A stretch of 64,000 nt of DNA, taken from contig NC_089431.1 in the NCBI RefSeq assembly GCF_026210795.1, forward strand, positions 4,092,001 through 4,156,000, read 5' to 3'. This stretch comes from Rhizophagus irregularis. Its lineage: Eukaryota; Glomeromycota; Glomeromycetes; Glomerales; Glomeraceae. The notes under the pieces are model-generated. The model saw only the letters and a program-made list of their open reading frames with translations. It did not search any database and was not told the origin of the DNA. Positions 12,901-24,947 of the stretch are shown in pieces; position 1 is the stretch's first letter; each line of letters starts with the position of its first letter. Position numbers and translations under genes: made by a program.

Positions 12901-13936
12901 TATGAAATTTTTAGAAGATTAAAATTATGCGTAGCACTTATAAAATTTTATTGGCAAAATTTTCATATAATACTTTTTCATACATATAATCATTTATTAA
13001 AAAACAAAGTATCGCCCCACCCTTGAGACAACTGCAACGAATAATTTATAAAAACTATAAATAAGAAAATTAATAGAAAATTGAATTTCGTAATTTATAC
13101 GGTTGATTCGTGTTAAATTAAAATATTAATGGTAGTAAAAATTTGAAATTTTACAAATGTGAATTATTAATGTTTTTTTTTTATTAAAAAAAAAAATTTA
13201 TATAGGGCATTGTCATGTCATATATTTTGTGTAACGTACAGTATATACAAGTTAGGATGATAATATAATCAATGAACTTATTTTTGTAATATAAAAAAAA
13301 TCACTTGAAACATAAAGAACATATTATTAAATCGACTCGTTTATTAACCAAAAAATAACAAAACGTTTTCTTTTTTTGCCATATTACTAAAACTATTATA
13401 GTCCTTTTATTTCTCAATATCACGTTATTCACGTCCATTTTTAATTCAAAATTCAGAACCCTCTTACTATTGATAAATGAACCATACCCTAAATAAAACG
13501 CGAAAATATCCCTAAAAAAAAAAATCAGATAACCTTTGTAAATAAAGAAAATTCATAAAAAGCATATCATGATATCATACGTGCATATGGGTTACTCAAA
13601 ATTCCTGTGTACGCGTTTTCTCACATTTAATATGATTCGAGATTTCCTATGAATACTTCTACAAATCTAAAAATTCCCATGTGTTCATAATTATTATAAT
13701 CTTAGAATTCAATTTCTAGTTATAGAACTGGTTTATAAAAAATATTATTACATTGTAAAGATTTTCATCAAATCAAGTAAAAGAAGACAGAAACGAGAAA
13801 GATTACTTTCAAAGCTAAACAAATTTATTTAATTGTTTTATTATCTTAAATTCTCGTACTATCTTAAAATTAATTTCATCAAAATTTTTGTGACATACTA
13901 AATTATGCGTTTATTAATGCTAAATGTCACATAATA

Positions 13937-14134
13937 CAGTCAGACCTACATAATTGCACACCCCTTGGGACCATATGCATAATTTTCAAAATAGTGCATT
14001 TAAAGAGGGTGTGCATTTATAGAGGTAAAATAATTAGAGATCATATAAGCTTGGGACCGAATCAGAGGGTGCATTTAGAGAGGGTATACATAGTGGGTGC
14101 AATTATGGAGAGTGCAATTATAGAGGTCTGACTG
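13937..14134. repeat. pogo/Tc1-type MITE, TA target site
   Basis: A 198-bp element starting CAGTCAGACCT and ending AGGTCTGACTG, flanked on both sides by TA. The interior has repeated words based on 'gtgcaattatagagg' in both orientations. CAGT termini with TA duplication are typical of pogo/Tigger-like non-autonomous elements. It shares end structure with 35369-35552 and 46002-46173. Confidence 0.75.
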
Positions 14135-14460
14135 TAAATGTTAAATAAACGGTACATTTTGTTGAAATAGGCGCAGATTTATCCGCTTCGGCTTGCCATA
14201 AAACCAGAGGCTCGTATAAATATATGTAAATAAAATTTAATAAATCATTGAATGGCATCACAGATTGTGTAATAAAACTTTAATAAATCGTTAATAAATT
14301 GTATAGTCTTCATAACGACGTCATAACCACATTGTAGACGCGTATAGAATACATATTAATTATGTTATAACAACATTTTACAAAAAACTTACCTCTAAAT
14401 TTCAAATAATGCCATTCTTAGAAAAAGAAAAGAACATAGTATGCTAAAAAATCCGATATC

Positions 14461-15029
14461 AGGACATTTCACCGAAGCCATTTCGCCGAAGGGATGTTTC
14501 GCCAAAGGGACGTTTCGCCGAAGCCATTTCACAGAATTCCATTTCGCCGAATGGACATTTCACCGAAACATTATTTATTGCATTTGTTTATTTTATTGTT
14601 TTTATACTAAATATCATACAATTATTTACACCTATTAAGCCACTTTCGGTCATCAATTAGCAAATCATTAAAGTGATATTAGAAGAAAAGACACTTAAAA
14701 TAAAGAGAATTTTTTATTTAAACGTTTATTTAATTTTATTTCTATCGCAAAAATAGATGACGTGGCAAAAGAATGTAAAATAGAAACTAAAGAATAAAGA
14801 TATTAAAGTACTCAATCAAGAATCGATGATATTATTCAACGTCTAAGTTTTATTTTATACACTTGTCATTTGTATATTCGGGTGTAAATCAGAATATTTA
14901 TAAAGGTTCCTGATGTAATTTAATAAATAAATAAATAAATAAAAAATTCATTGCGCGATTAATATTTTTATAAAAGTGATAATTTCTATCATTTCTATCA
15001 TATTCTGCGAAATGGCTTCGGCGAAATGT
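14461..15029. repeat. Foldback/MITE-like element with CATTTCGCCGAA repeats
   Basis: The left end has at least five loose tandem copies of CATTTCGCCGAAGGGA-type units (about 14461-14565). The right end (about 15003-15029) is the inverted counterpart: CATTTCGCCGAAGCC occurs on the left and GGCTTCGGCGAAATG on the right. The AT-rich interior has no gene. Such subterminal iterations with inverted termini indicate a non-autonomous DNA transposon. Exact ends are uncertain by a few bases. Confidence 0.6.
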
Positions 15030-15902
15030 ACCGTAACCAATGTTGGTTGACAGCTGACGCGCTTCATCTGTATCGCAAAATCAAGTCTTCCATAGTAAAC
15101 ACTTTTTTTTTTTTATTAATGAAATCATTTTTATTTTATAAATAACTTATTTATCACAATTTAAAATTATATCTATTATGAAAATTTTATACCTAATCGA
15201 TTATATGTAATAAACTTTACTTGAAAAATATAATAGAAATGTACTAACAATATAATCTATTATAACGCAATAAAAAAACTATCTAGTAAAACAATATAAT
15301 ATAAAATAATATAACACAATAAAAATAATAAAAATAATTAATCATATAAAAATTAATGAAAACGTTACAAGAAACGTATTAATCAACATGTTGCTGCGGT
15401 CGTACGGTTTGTGAAGAATATTATCAGTATCGCGACATTTTTATTATGAAGGACGCGTAAACCAGTATAAAAAATTTTTACGCGACGACAATTAACTATG
15501 TTGATTATATTGTGATGGAAAAACCTTTTTGTATCTTGTACAATACTTTCATGATATATATGGGTTTATTGATATTTCTATTACATAATTCATAAAAACA
15601 AATTTGTACAACAAAAAAACATATAAAACGACCTTACTTTCCCCCTCTTTTCATTATTTTATTGAAATTGTTAAACTCGTTATTTAATTATGGACAACAG
15701 AGAAAAGGGTATGATATTTAATATCTTTTGTTGTTCGCTGTCCCTTATATGGCATGCAGTCCCCTTCCCCTCACTCTTTCTACCGAAAGTGGGGTTTCTT
15801 TGTTAAAGGACTACTGGCTCCAAAAGAAGAGTTGGTTACGTATCTACCTTTATGACAAACAAAGAAACTTGTCCATGAGTGGGGTGCCTTCATAACCTGT
15901 GT

Positions 15903-16421
15903 ATGACACAGCCTAGGACCGATGATATCTCCTATCAAATAGTTCAGTCAGTAGAACAGTCTTTACCCAAATCTCAATATGCGTTGTATGATAACAACGA
16001 AGGGTTTGTATTGGTTAATATCTTGTATTGTTTAATATGCATGCAATTAAATCTCTTTTTTTTTGTAATAGCTTTTATATTGTTAAAATGCATACGCCTG
16101 GAGTACAACAAAAGGAGCAAGTGCAAATTGATGTCTCCTACGATGACCGAACTATTACCATTATTGCGGAAAGTTCATATTTGAAGATAATGATTTCACA
16201 GTAATTGAAACTAATCTTCAAACAAAATTTAAAGTCGATATTGTCTTTCCAAGGATGTAAGTTATAACATTTAATTTTACACTTTCTGGTTATTGAATCA
16301 ATTTTTATTTAATATTCGTGCTTTCAATACGGATCATCCTATTAGGGTTAATGTTGAGCATGTCGTTACAACGGCCATGTTTAATATTAAGCCCAATAAA
16401 AGAAAACTACAAATAATTTAA
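15903..16421 (+). pseudogene. Small heat-shock protein (Hsp20/alpha-crystallin) gene, frameshifted
   Basis: Three exons can be assembled: 15903-16003, 16072-16256, 16346-16421. The introns have GT-AG ends (donor GG|GTTTGTA, acceptor TAATAG; donor AT|GTAAGTT, acceptor ATTAG). The product carries alpha-crystallin-like landmarks: FYIVKMHTPGV (like Y-V-DLPGV), VQIDVSYDDRTITI, then FEDNDFTVIET and KVDIVFPRM, and a final strand VNVEHVVTTAMFNIKPNK. Within exon 2 the frame changes by one base near 16160-16185, so the ATG-initiated frame ends at 16194 (TAA) while the downstream half continues in another frame. It is therefore a pseudogene or carries a sequencing indel. The intact family acts as an ATP-independent holdase in the cytosol. 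The first ATG after an upstream stop is at 15903. Family call is from the motif pattern only. Confidence 0.6.
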
Positions 16422-16841
16422 ATAATTTAAAAATGCAATTTTCATATTTTAATTCATTCTTTATTAAAATATAAATAAATATCTATGATATTTTTTTAAA
16501 ATATACATAATAAAATAAAGTTATTCTTTAGCAAATCCTATATATTATTTGCCGCATTTCAAATTTCGGATCAGCAAGCTATTTTTAAAAAATGCTGAGC
16601 AAGCTATTATTCTGTGTCAGATAACCATAATTCATTTTTCTTAAAGAAAAAAGAAAAAAGTCTCGGAGCTGTAGGAAAGGAGATTATTATAAATACAATG
16701 TATAATTCAGTTAATATAAATTATAGTTAACGTAAATTTTAATGTATTATAGTTTTAGATTAGGTACATTGTTATATGCATTTGTATTTTAACAAGTGTA
16801 TATCGCCAAGTCAATTTATTATGTTCTTGATGTTTAACAAA

Positions 16842-16873
<32 letters not shown>

Positions 16874-17545
16874 GTAAAAGTGTCCCGGAGCTCGTGAGCT
16901 GACTCATAGCTCGAGCAAGCTCGAACAATATGTCTGACTCGCGAGCTGGACCGGCTCGTGCGGAGCACTAAATAAGAGGTAAAAAAGTTATTAGAAATTT
17001 ATAAAAAATTCTTGGATAATATCGGGAAATGTAGAAACCATTTGATAATTGATATAATCTTCAAATAAAGATGTACTTGGACGCAAATAATTCCTTTACT
17101 TTATAACTAAGTCAATCATACAAATCACTTTATATAATGAGAATTAATAATAAAGTCTTAAAACATTAAAATTTCCACTGATTATTGGAATAACGTTAAT
17201 AAGTTCAATAAATTATATTTAGTTTCTTAAATATATATGATAAAGAGAAATATTGAAAAAAAGATACAAAAAAAATTTAATACATGTTTTAAATAAAAAA
17301 AAAAGCCGAAATATAAATATACTATGATATAATTTAAGCTACAAATAATAAATAAATTTGTCATAATACTTGATAATATTTAATCAATTGTTAATAGTGA
17401 CAATATTCATGTTTAAAAGAAAAATTACTTCTATAAATTTTGGGTATCAATATCGAAATCATTTTCCTTGGAAATATATTCTACATTTGAATTAAAAGAA
17501 ATTAGGTTTAAAGATTTTTCATTTACAGTATATATAAAAGTATGT
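16422..17545. other. Intergenic, no gene seen
   Basis: AT-rich. Repeated GCTCG/GAGC words between 16555 and 16975 suggest a decayed inverted-repeat element, but its ends could not be defined. No coding sequence supported. Confidence 0.5.
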
Positions 17546-19327
17546 TTACGCACCATTATTATTAAAATTTATATCAATATCTAAGTTGATCTCTTCTGTA
17601 AAGTAATCTAAATACATATAAACAAATTTATTATTAAATTAAATCACGAATTTGATATATTTTTATGAAAACATAATTACCTTCATTTTCATACAATTTT
17701 TCTTTTTTAATACTTCGACCTAAATAATTAGTAAACAATGACTTAAACTAAAGTTTTAATTAAAGTTGCTTGTCGAAATTAGTGAATTTCGTCATGTCGA
17801 AATTGTTGAAATTATTTTTACCATTTCGGCAATGACCTTTTTATTTTCGGCAAGCAACTTTAGTTTTAATCAATTAAATTGACTAATTTCATACCTTCAT
17901 CATTATTTTCAATTAAATTATCCTCAAACTTCCTTTTTAATTTTTCTAAACTAATAGATTGACTTCTTGAACTCCTTAAAGACATTGCAGAATTAATCAT
18001 GCTACTTAAAGGTCTACTTTTATAAATGGCACCCGGATTATTTGTTGTTGCAGGTCCAATATCTAACGATTCAATAATTCCAGTTGGATTGTTTTTCTGG
18101 AAATTTTCTGTTTCATTTAGATGCATATTTCGAATTTTTTCATGTAAATCAGCAGCTACTGGTCTTTTCTCCGGATCAGAATGCCAGCATTCTTTCATTA
18201 ATTCAATATATCCATCAGGTGCATTTGTGACAATTGGTGGTCGTAAACCATCACAAATATCAATAATAAGATATGTATCATGATTTCGATCCCAAAAAGG
18301 TCTTCTACCTGTCATAATCTCCCACATAATCATTCCAAAACTATATATATCTGAAGCTTTTGTATATTTTTGTCCTTGAAAAATCTCTGGTGCCATATAA
18401 GGAATAATACCATAATTTTCATTATCATCTGTAGATTCAGTTGCAGATTTACTTATTCCCAGATCACCTATTATTGTATCTTCAATAATAAAATAATTGC
18501 TTTGATCATTAAAAAAGATATTTCCACTATGAAAATCCCTGTGGATAATTTTTAATTTATGCATTTGTTTAAGTCCATATGCTATATCCTTTAATTTCGA
18601 TAGCTTCGTATACCAGCTAATATTAAAAAAATCTTTAGTCATGTAATGTATCAAATCACCTGAATCATAATACGGCATGATAATCATGATATCTTGAGAA
18701 TTAGGATCTTGAGTAACTCCAAAATATCTGCCAATAAAAATTCCATAACTTTTTTTATAAATATCATAAAATACCTTGAGCTAAAATGAAAATAGTTTAT
18801 TAATTTATTAATATCATTAATGGATTAAAACAGCATATTATGTACTGTACCTCATTCAACTCCTTAGATGTGATGTTTTTAGAATCATTAATTTTTTTGA
18901 GGACAACTGTATAATTTTTGAAACGAAAACCTTCTTTGTTATTATAAGTATTAACTGGGCCATCAATCCAAGTAGCTTTATAAATTTTACTAAAACCTCC
19001 TTCGGCAATAAATTTTATATTTATGAATTGTTCATAAGGGACATATTCCATTTTCCCACGTTTATTAACAAGATTAATCTGTGTATATCTGATAAAATCA
19101 TCAATAATTCGATTTCCACTTGAGCCGTATTTATATGCCACCTTTACATTGTAACAAACGTGACAAATCTGATGACTTTCATCTAAAGGTTTCCTTCTTT
19201 TATTACATTCGGGACATTTACTTTTTTTGTATTTTGATTTAACAATGGATTGCGTTGGTTGAATTAAAGATGTATTATTCGATAATGAAAAGTCAATTTT
19301 ATTTTTATAGTTTGTTGGTTGTTCCAT
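17546..19327 (-). CDS. TKL-like protein kinase with N-terminal CxxC-CxxC knuckle
   Basis: Four exons: 19327-18851, 18780-17895, 17719-17681, 17607-17546; 487 residues, all phases consistent. Zinc-knuckle cysteines are 38, 41, 55 and 58. The kinase domain has IAEGGFSKIYKA, beta-3 Lys 144 (VVLKK), HRD 239-241 with Asn 246, DLG 265-267, an intact APE at 289-291, and the C-lobe motif WHSDPEKRPV. The C-terminal tail is rich in Ser/Arg (SLRSSRSQSIS) and ends with a small exon encoding DYFTEEINLDIDINFN. Reading straight through the third donor would end at 17866 inside a MITE, so the spliced model is preferred: the intron 17720-17894 is long only because a 102-bp MITE sits in it. DLG replaces DFG as in its paralogues. 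Likely an active signalling kinase; substrate unknown. Start is the ATG at 19327 (MEQ...). Confidence 0.88.
17761..17862. repeat. hAT-like MITE inside a kinase intron, 8-bp TSD
   Basis: The left terminus TAAAGTTGCTTGTCGAAA and right terminus TTTCGGCAAGCAACTTTA are 18-bp inverted repeats with one mismatch. GTTTTAAT flanks both sides (17753-17760 and 17863-17870), an exact 8-bp target duplication. Removing element plus one duplication leaves a 65-bp intron, close to the 76-bp homologous intron at 25269-25344. Confidence 0.85.
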
Positions 19328-21173
19328 ATTTTTTTTTTATAAAAAAAAATTAGCTTTTAATTTGAGTTAAGTAAAACTGCTGTCTAATATATACATTTTT
19401 AAATTTAATAATTAAACAAGGAATTCTTTTTTTCGGATTCTGTGCACATTTTCTAGAAGTTTTTAATGGAAATACAACTTTCTAGAAATGTTTGTGAGAA
19501 ATCTGTGATATGCAGAGAATTCTATAGTCATACATGTGTGGTACAGCTGTTTAACGTTATATTTTTAGAAGTATTCTGCAGTAAGTTAATCATTGTAAAC
19601 ACGTGAAACATATGGCAATTTGGGATTATGAAAATAAAAAACGTGCTTCACATAATATTAATTCATAATAGGAACAAGTTATGACGTAATTAAAGATTGA
19701 GAAAGCTAAAAACGTCCATTTAAAAGTAAGTCAAGGACTTATTCTGATTTTTCCAAGTTATTGATAAAAGATTAACAAGCAACGAAACAGGAATAAAAAC
19801 TTGAAGGTACTACAAAAAGCACATATATTGTTTTAATAAAAATGAGAATTGTTGTTAAATGATTCGATTATTATGTTTTACTAGAATTTATTTTTGTACT
19901 TAAATTTTGATAAAATTATTTGTTAATTTATTTTGATCGAATGTGATAAATTATCAAACTAAAGTATAATTATTTTTTTAAAATAAAAAAAAAAAATTTT
20001 TTTATTTCAATTTAACGATTTTATATCAAGTATTAAATTAAATAAATTAAATAGAGAGAATTTATTGGAAATAAAAGGTCAACCCAAATTAGAAATTCTT
20101 CATTTATTACTAAATGTTTTATAGATCGTTATAGTTAATAAAATTACTGTTTCCACGCCTTACTAGTGGAATTCTTTTTCTAAACTTTTAAATGAACTTT
20201 ATATTGAAGATAGAAATTTAGAAAGTAAAAATATTATACGTTAAAATATTTATAGTGAGCGAGTAGAAAAAGTTTTACTGATTAAAATCAAAAGATAAGA
20301 GCAGGATTTTTAAATAAAGAATTTAGTTAGTTTAAATTATATGCAAATATTATATAAATGAGTAGTAATAAATAACTTATAATGACTTTTACCAATATTT
20401 TTTACATTTAGCATTATTGTTAATTAACTTTACATTCATCAATATATTAAGAATTATTGAATATTAAATAAACTATTTGTACATGGTTATAAATTAGTTG
20501 ATATTTCACTAAATTGGTTACGGATATTTTTTCGTGTAATAACTGGTTTTATGTTTAACATTTACTAGATATTTATTCTACGTTTTATTATTATTTTTTT
20601 AAAAAAAATGATTCATATGCAATAAAGAATTTTTTTGGTACCATAATTCACTTTTCAAATAATAATAGCACATAGGAAATTTATGACAAAATTATCACAT
20701 CAATTACATTTTCTTCGTGATTTAAGTCTATAACAGTGACAACGTGTTCAAGTTCTGTACAAGATAACGAAAGATAAGTAAAATTTTATTAATGGAATAA
20801 AATTTTTACGCTTATAATAAAAAAAAAATTTAAATTTTATTTGAATTAATACGAATTCATTAATTTATTTTAAAATCACTTGAACCCGCTAATGATTACA
20901 TTTTTATCATTATACACCTTTGTTTTTGTTTATCTGAACTTTAAATAACTTAAATGCCATAACATTATTTTTTTAAAATTATGAATATGTTAGGAAAAAA
21001 AACAACAATAATAATAATAACATGAAAAGGGATTAAAAAGTGAACTAAATTTTAATTCAAAAATTTACGTGCTTATTTCGTTAAAAAAGGTAATTACGTC
21101 AGTGTTTCCGTTTATTTTGCAAATTCAGCCAATAATTTCCTTCGAGAACATACTATGAAGAATATCGGTATCA
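19328..21173. other. Intergenic, no gene seen
   Basis: The 5' flank of one kinase and 3' flank of the next BTB gene. AT-rich, with several poly-A/T runs. A stretch near 20070-20130 (AAGGTCAACCC ... ATAGATCGTTAT) loosely resembles the upstream region of the BTB gene at 6708, but no BTB exon follows it. Confidence 0.55.
19435..19472 (-). promoter_or_regulatory. Conserved upstream element of the kinase family
   Basis: About 110-145 bp before the kinase ATG at 19327. On the plus strand: GGATTCTGTGCAC, TTCTAGAAG, then TTTAATGGAAA. A second TTTCTAGAAA follows at about 19477. Same arrangement as upstream of 9859. Conservation across promoters is seen; the regulatory role is inferred. Confidence 0.45.
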
Positions 21174-22856
21174 CTAGATTAATTTCTCCAGATCCCATTC
21201 TTCGTCGTCGTCGTCATCACTATTATAACTACGGGTAATAGTTGGAAGTGTAGAATAATCTATAAAATGGTATTTAATTAATAAATATGATGAAAAAAAT
21301 CAAATAATTATAACTTAAATTTACCTGAGATAATTTCATGAATATTATCGTTAAAAGAAAATTTTTTAATTTGAAATACTTCATAATCTTCTATAGAAAA
21401 TTTATCAGCAGATTGTCTGATTTGTTTTTCATAAGATAATTTTTTACAATAATTAGCATAATTTTCAAAAGAATGTTCATAACCTCCATATATTACAAGA
21501 TCTCCGTTACCAAATGATGGACCGTAACGAGAATAATAATTAATAGCTTGCTTTTCATTTTGTACTCGACTTAAAATATAATCATCTTTATTAATAAAAG
21601 AGAATATAAAACTATCTTTAGAATGACCAAAGCAAAATTCAGTTTTCCATTCAATTGGATTATAACCTCCAAGAATTTCTTTGCTATCTTTCACTTTAAT
21701 AACTGTTATAGTACGAAATTTATTATCACAAATTTCATGAAAATTTTCTGAAGTAAAACCATCACGAGATCCACGTAAAATTAAGTTGAATTCATATAAA
21801 TTTTTCATCCTATCCGTAATTTCTAATTTATCAATCCATTTTGATATTAATTCAATATGTTTAATTGTAATAATTTTTGAATCAAAATTATTTAAACAAT
21901 ATCTTTTAATTCTTTTAAAATCTGTTGGTTTATAATCATTATTCAAAAAATATTTTAATAAATCTATATATAATTCCTCTGGTAAAACTTCTCTATAAGG
22001 AAGTACATTATCCAAAAATTCTTTTGGTGATAAATTAGTGAATTTAATAAAAGAAACACAATCTTTTAAGGTATCCTTTAATACATTGAAATCTTCCTTT
22101 GAAAATTTTGTTATATCTGAAGGAATTTCTGAATTACGAGAAATTCCCCATTTAATAATATGTTTCCAAATTTTAACTACACTTATTTTAAAATTTTCAT
22201 GTCGAATAAGAGATATTAAGTATTTTTCTGAAATCGATGATAAATTTAATAATTTGAACGTTTTATCTGGATTTTTGGATAATAATTTAACACAATATTT
22301 TTGAAGTTCAGGAAATGAATCATTCTCAAAACTTGTTTTAAATACCAAATTAAAATTTTGTTCCATCCAGTTTACATTACTATTAATCAAAAAGGATTGT
22401 AATAGGGGAACTAATTCTTGAAGACCTAATTCATTTACTGCAATCAAAACTTTAATGACATTTGAAGTATCATTATTTTCCAATGCAAGTTTTCCGCCAT
22501 AAATATATCTAAAAAAAAAAAGTTTGCAAAAAATTAAAAAATGTTTCTTTCATAAAATTTTTCCTAATAAAATAATTAATTTACCTTAAGATTATTTCAA
22601 AAATTTCAGGTAAAATATTTGGTAATTTAATATGCGTCAAATTTTCATCTTCACTTTTTCTTTTATTGGCTAACAAAATTCTTCGTAAATAAGGAGAACG
22701 ACAACTTAAAATAACCATATGAGCACGAAATATTTTTACGTCAGGGTCATTTCCGACTTCAATTGCAATATCATAATATTCATCATTATCAAGAGTATTA
22801 AGTAAACTTTGGGATAATAAACTTGATAAATTTGATAAAAATTCAAAAGAAGGCAT
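21174..22856 (-). CDS. BTB-BACK-TLDc domain protein with acidic C-terminal exon
   Basis: Three exons: 22856-22585, 22508-21325, 21259-21174; 513 residues. Exon 1 encodes most of BTB (YYDIAIEVGNDP, FRAHMVILSCRSPYL, LPNILPEIFEI). Exon 2 completes it (R|YIYGG) and adds BACK (WMEQNFNLVF) and TLDc (RGSRDGF, FHEICDNKFRT, ILGGYNPIEW, FGHSKDSFIFSF, GPSFGNGDLVIYG). Exon 3 is predicted from a good donor (TCAG|GTAAAT) and acceptor (TTTATAG|ATTAT); it adds SYNSDDDDDEEWDLEKLI, an acidic tail not seen in the other BTB genes here. If intron 2 is retained, the protein ends at 21308. All domain landmarks look intact. Likely a BTB adaptor protein; partner unknown. A kinase N-terminal fragment lies directly upstream (23292-23627). 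Confidence 0.87.
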
Positions 22857-23291
22857 TTTTTTTAAAAGATTAATTTTTTTTTTTGAAAAAAAAAAAATTT
22901 TCGCATGTACAACATTTTTTTTTGGCCAATAAGTTTGGTCATCAATTATTATGTAAACATCATAAGATCATCGTGTAACAACTGTAACATGTAGTGCATG
23001 TAGATCATGTGAATTTCTGATCATCATATTCATCATATAAATTTAGTTAACAATCGCCAACATCGTTATTAAAAATTTATCGTTGAATATTCATATTGGT
23101 GAATGTTAAATTAAATACGAAGCTACTAAATTTTTAAGATTGTAGTTCTTTAATTATGGAAATATGTATATTAATCCCATTTCTTTTCTAATAATAATAT
23201 TTTCTATTTTTAAAATCATTCATTATCAGTTATGATAGGAAAGTAAAAAATTGCAAAATTATATTCATTTTAGAATTTCAGTTGGACGTGA
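22857..23291. other. BTB 5' flank, no gene seen
   Basis: AT-rich spacer between the BTB start and the kinase fragment. It should contain the BTB promoter. No distinctive motif was identified apart from poly-A/T runs next to the start. Confidence 0.5.
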
Positions 23292-23627
23292 TTACAATAC
23301 AGCGCTTAATAGTAAGGGTTTTATTTTTTTATATTTAATTATATGAAATTTGAAATGAACAAAACGAACAGCACATTTTATTTTATATTTTGAATTGACC
23401 ATAAGGGATAAACTCCATTTTCCTTTTTTTGATACATAATTAATTTGTGTAAATTTTATAAATAATTTTGTTTCCACTTGGTTTAAAATTTTTTTTTTTT
23501 TTGATTTGTAACACAGGCGACAAATCTGTTGATTTTTAATTGTTTTTCTTTTATTACATTCGTTACATTTCTTATATGTTTTGTTTTTCTGTTTAACTGC
23601 GGTTTGCATTGGTTGACTTAAAGACAT
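23292..23627 (-). pseudogene. Kinase-family N-terminal exon fragment
   Basis: Homologous to exon 1 of the neighbouring kinases: it keeps the knuckle (KKCNECNK...QQICRLCY) and then FIKFTQINYVSKKGK. Directly after, the frame breaks: the expected MEFIPYGQFKI is readable one frame over from about 23417. No glycine loop, HRD or C-lobe follows; the next gene downstream is the BTB gene at 22856. The family leader also sits just upstream of the ATG but is interrupted by a stop. It still keeps the family upstream element (23761-23808). A truncated, dead duplicate. Confidence 0.8.
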
Positions 23628-23760
23628 ATTATCTGATATTAAAACGTTACCTTTTTTATAACCTTCATGTTACATAATTTTTTTGAAATAAAAATTAGAT
23701 TATTTTTAGACATTTGTGTCATTCATTTTATAAATATATTTTCAGTAAGTAAAAACTGTA

Positions 23761-23808
23761 TAAATTCTATATAATTCCTCATAGAAGTTTCTAATGAAAA
23801 AAGTTAAT
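23761..23808 (-). promoter_or_regulatory. Conserved upstream element of the kinase family (relic copy)
   Basis: Plus strand: AAATTCTATATAATTCCTC, ATAGAAG, TTTCTAATGAAAAAA. It sits 135-180 bp before the start of the kinase fragment and matches the elements before 9859, 19327 and 26841. Confidence 0.4.
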
Positions 23809-24947
23809 GCCTCATCTAAAAATGTCCTTTGAAAAATGAATTTTTGACAGAATTCCTTCAAAGAATGCTCACATGTACTCCCATTATACAATATGTAGTA
23901 CAAAGATAATGTGCGTGTGGCGTAATACGGTTTCGAATATTAACAATATATGAAATTCTTTTTATAAACGAGCAATTATTGTTCGTTTAAAGATGTTGCA
24001 TGTGAAATATCAAATTTTTAATTAACCTTTATTAAGATGATAATTTCAGCTTTACGCCATGTTTGTCGCTTGTTTTAGTAAAAGTGATAAAGTGAAGTTG
24101 TTTATGAAAACTGCGTTAAATAATTTCTGTAGATCTCTTCTACGTAGAATTCTTGGAATTCTATGGAGATTATGCATTATATTAATCCGTATATAAGAGC
24201 TCCTTGCTTTATTAATTTTATCATAAAAAAAGTATATATGACGTAAATAAAATAAAAATATTGCAATTGTCTACATAGTAATTATTATTTTACCTTTTAC
24301 AGTAATATTCAAAAGTTAACTAATTTCATTGTGTAAACGAACTTCATTAATATTATTAATTTATTTTGAGTTTGTTTATAATGAGCGGCTGTGTAAAAAT
24401 CACGATTGGCTGCAACAAGTTTTTTTTCTTTGTCGTTTTTAGAAAGATTACAATCACCATTAAACTTTTATTATTTCTATTATTTCTTTTGGCGTTTTTG
24501 GCTGATCATGTTCTTGATACTTTCAGTTAACATTAAATGAGTTAAATAAATAAAAATCCAATGATTTTATATTTTTTTTGGATATAAAATCATCTTAAAA
24601 TTCGTTTGATAAGTTCACTCAGTTTACATTATTTTCGATAAAAGTGAGTTGTAAATTCTAAAGGATTAAATTCACTGGTCAAAACCAAGATTTTACGATA
24701 TACTGTATATCTTTAATTATTTATAAATAAAAATTAATTGCAATTAAAACTCTTATACTTCTTGATTATACAATAAAATACTAGTTACATAACAAGTTTT
24801 ACAGTATCTGTAACATTTATCTATGACTAATATTTAACTATTAAGAATCTCTACCCTTTATAGTACAGTAGAATAAAATAAAGTGAACAAGTTTACAAAA
24901 AAAAAATCTATAAAATCTATATCTGATATACAGTAAAAAATAAAAAT
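23809..24947. other. Intergenic, no gene seen
   Basis: AT-rich. Words resembling the kinase upstream region recur near 24130-24180 (GTAGATCTCTTCTACGTAGAA). No coding sequence supported. Confidence 0.5.

Larger units (their letters stand above)
9860..15902. other. Long gene-poor interval with two transposon remnants
   Basis: Six kilobases of AT-rich DNA. Open frames at 11268-11525, 12082-12423 and 12503-12748 begin at non-ATG codons or lack any family feature, and were not called. It holds the kinase upstream element, a MITE (13937-14134), and a foldback element (14461-15029). Confidence 0.55.

Noticed and set aside
16555-16975. GAGCTCG/GCTCGAG-rich segment as a possible element
   Set aside because: Words recur but no consistent termini could be drawn.
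20070-20130. BTB-promoter-like stretch without a gene
   Set aside because: Only a weak match to the 6708 upstream region and no exon follows.
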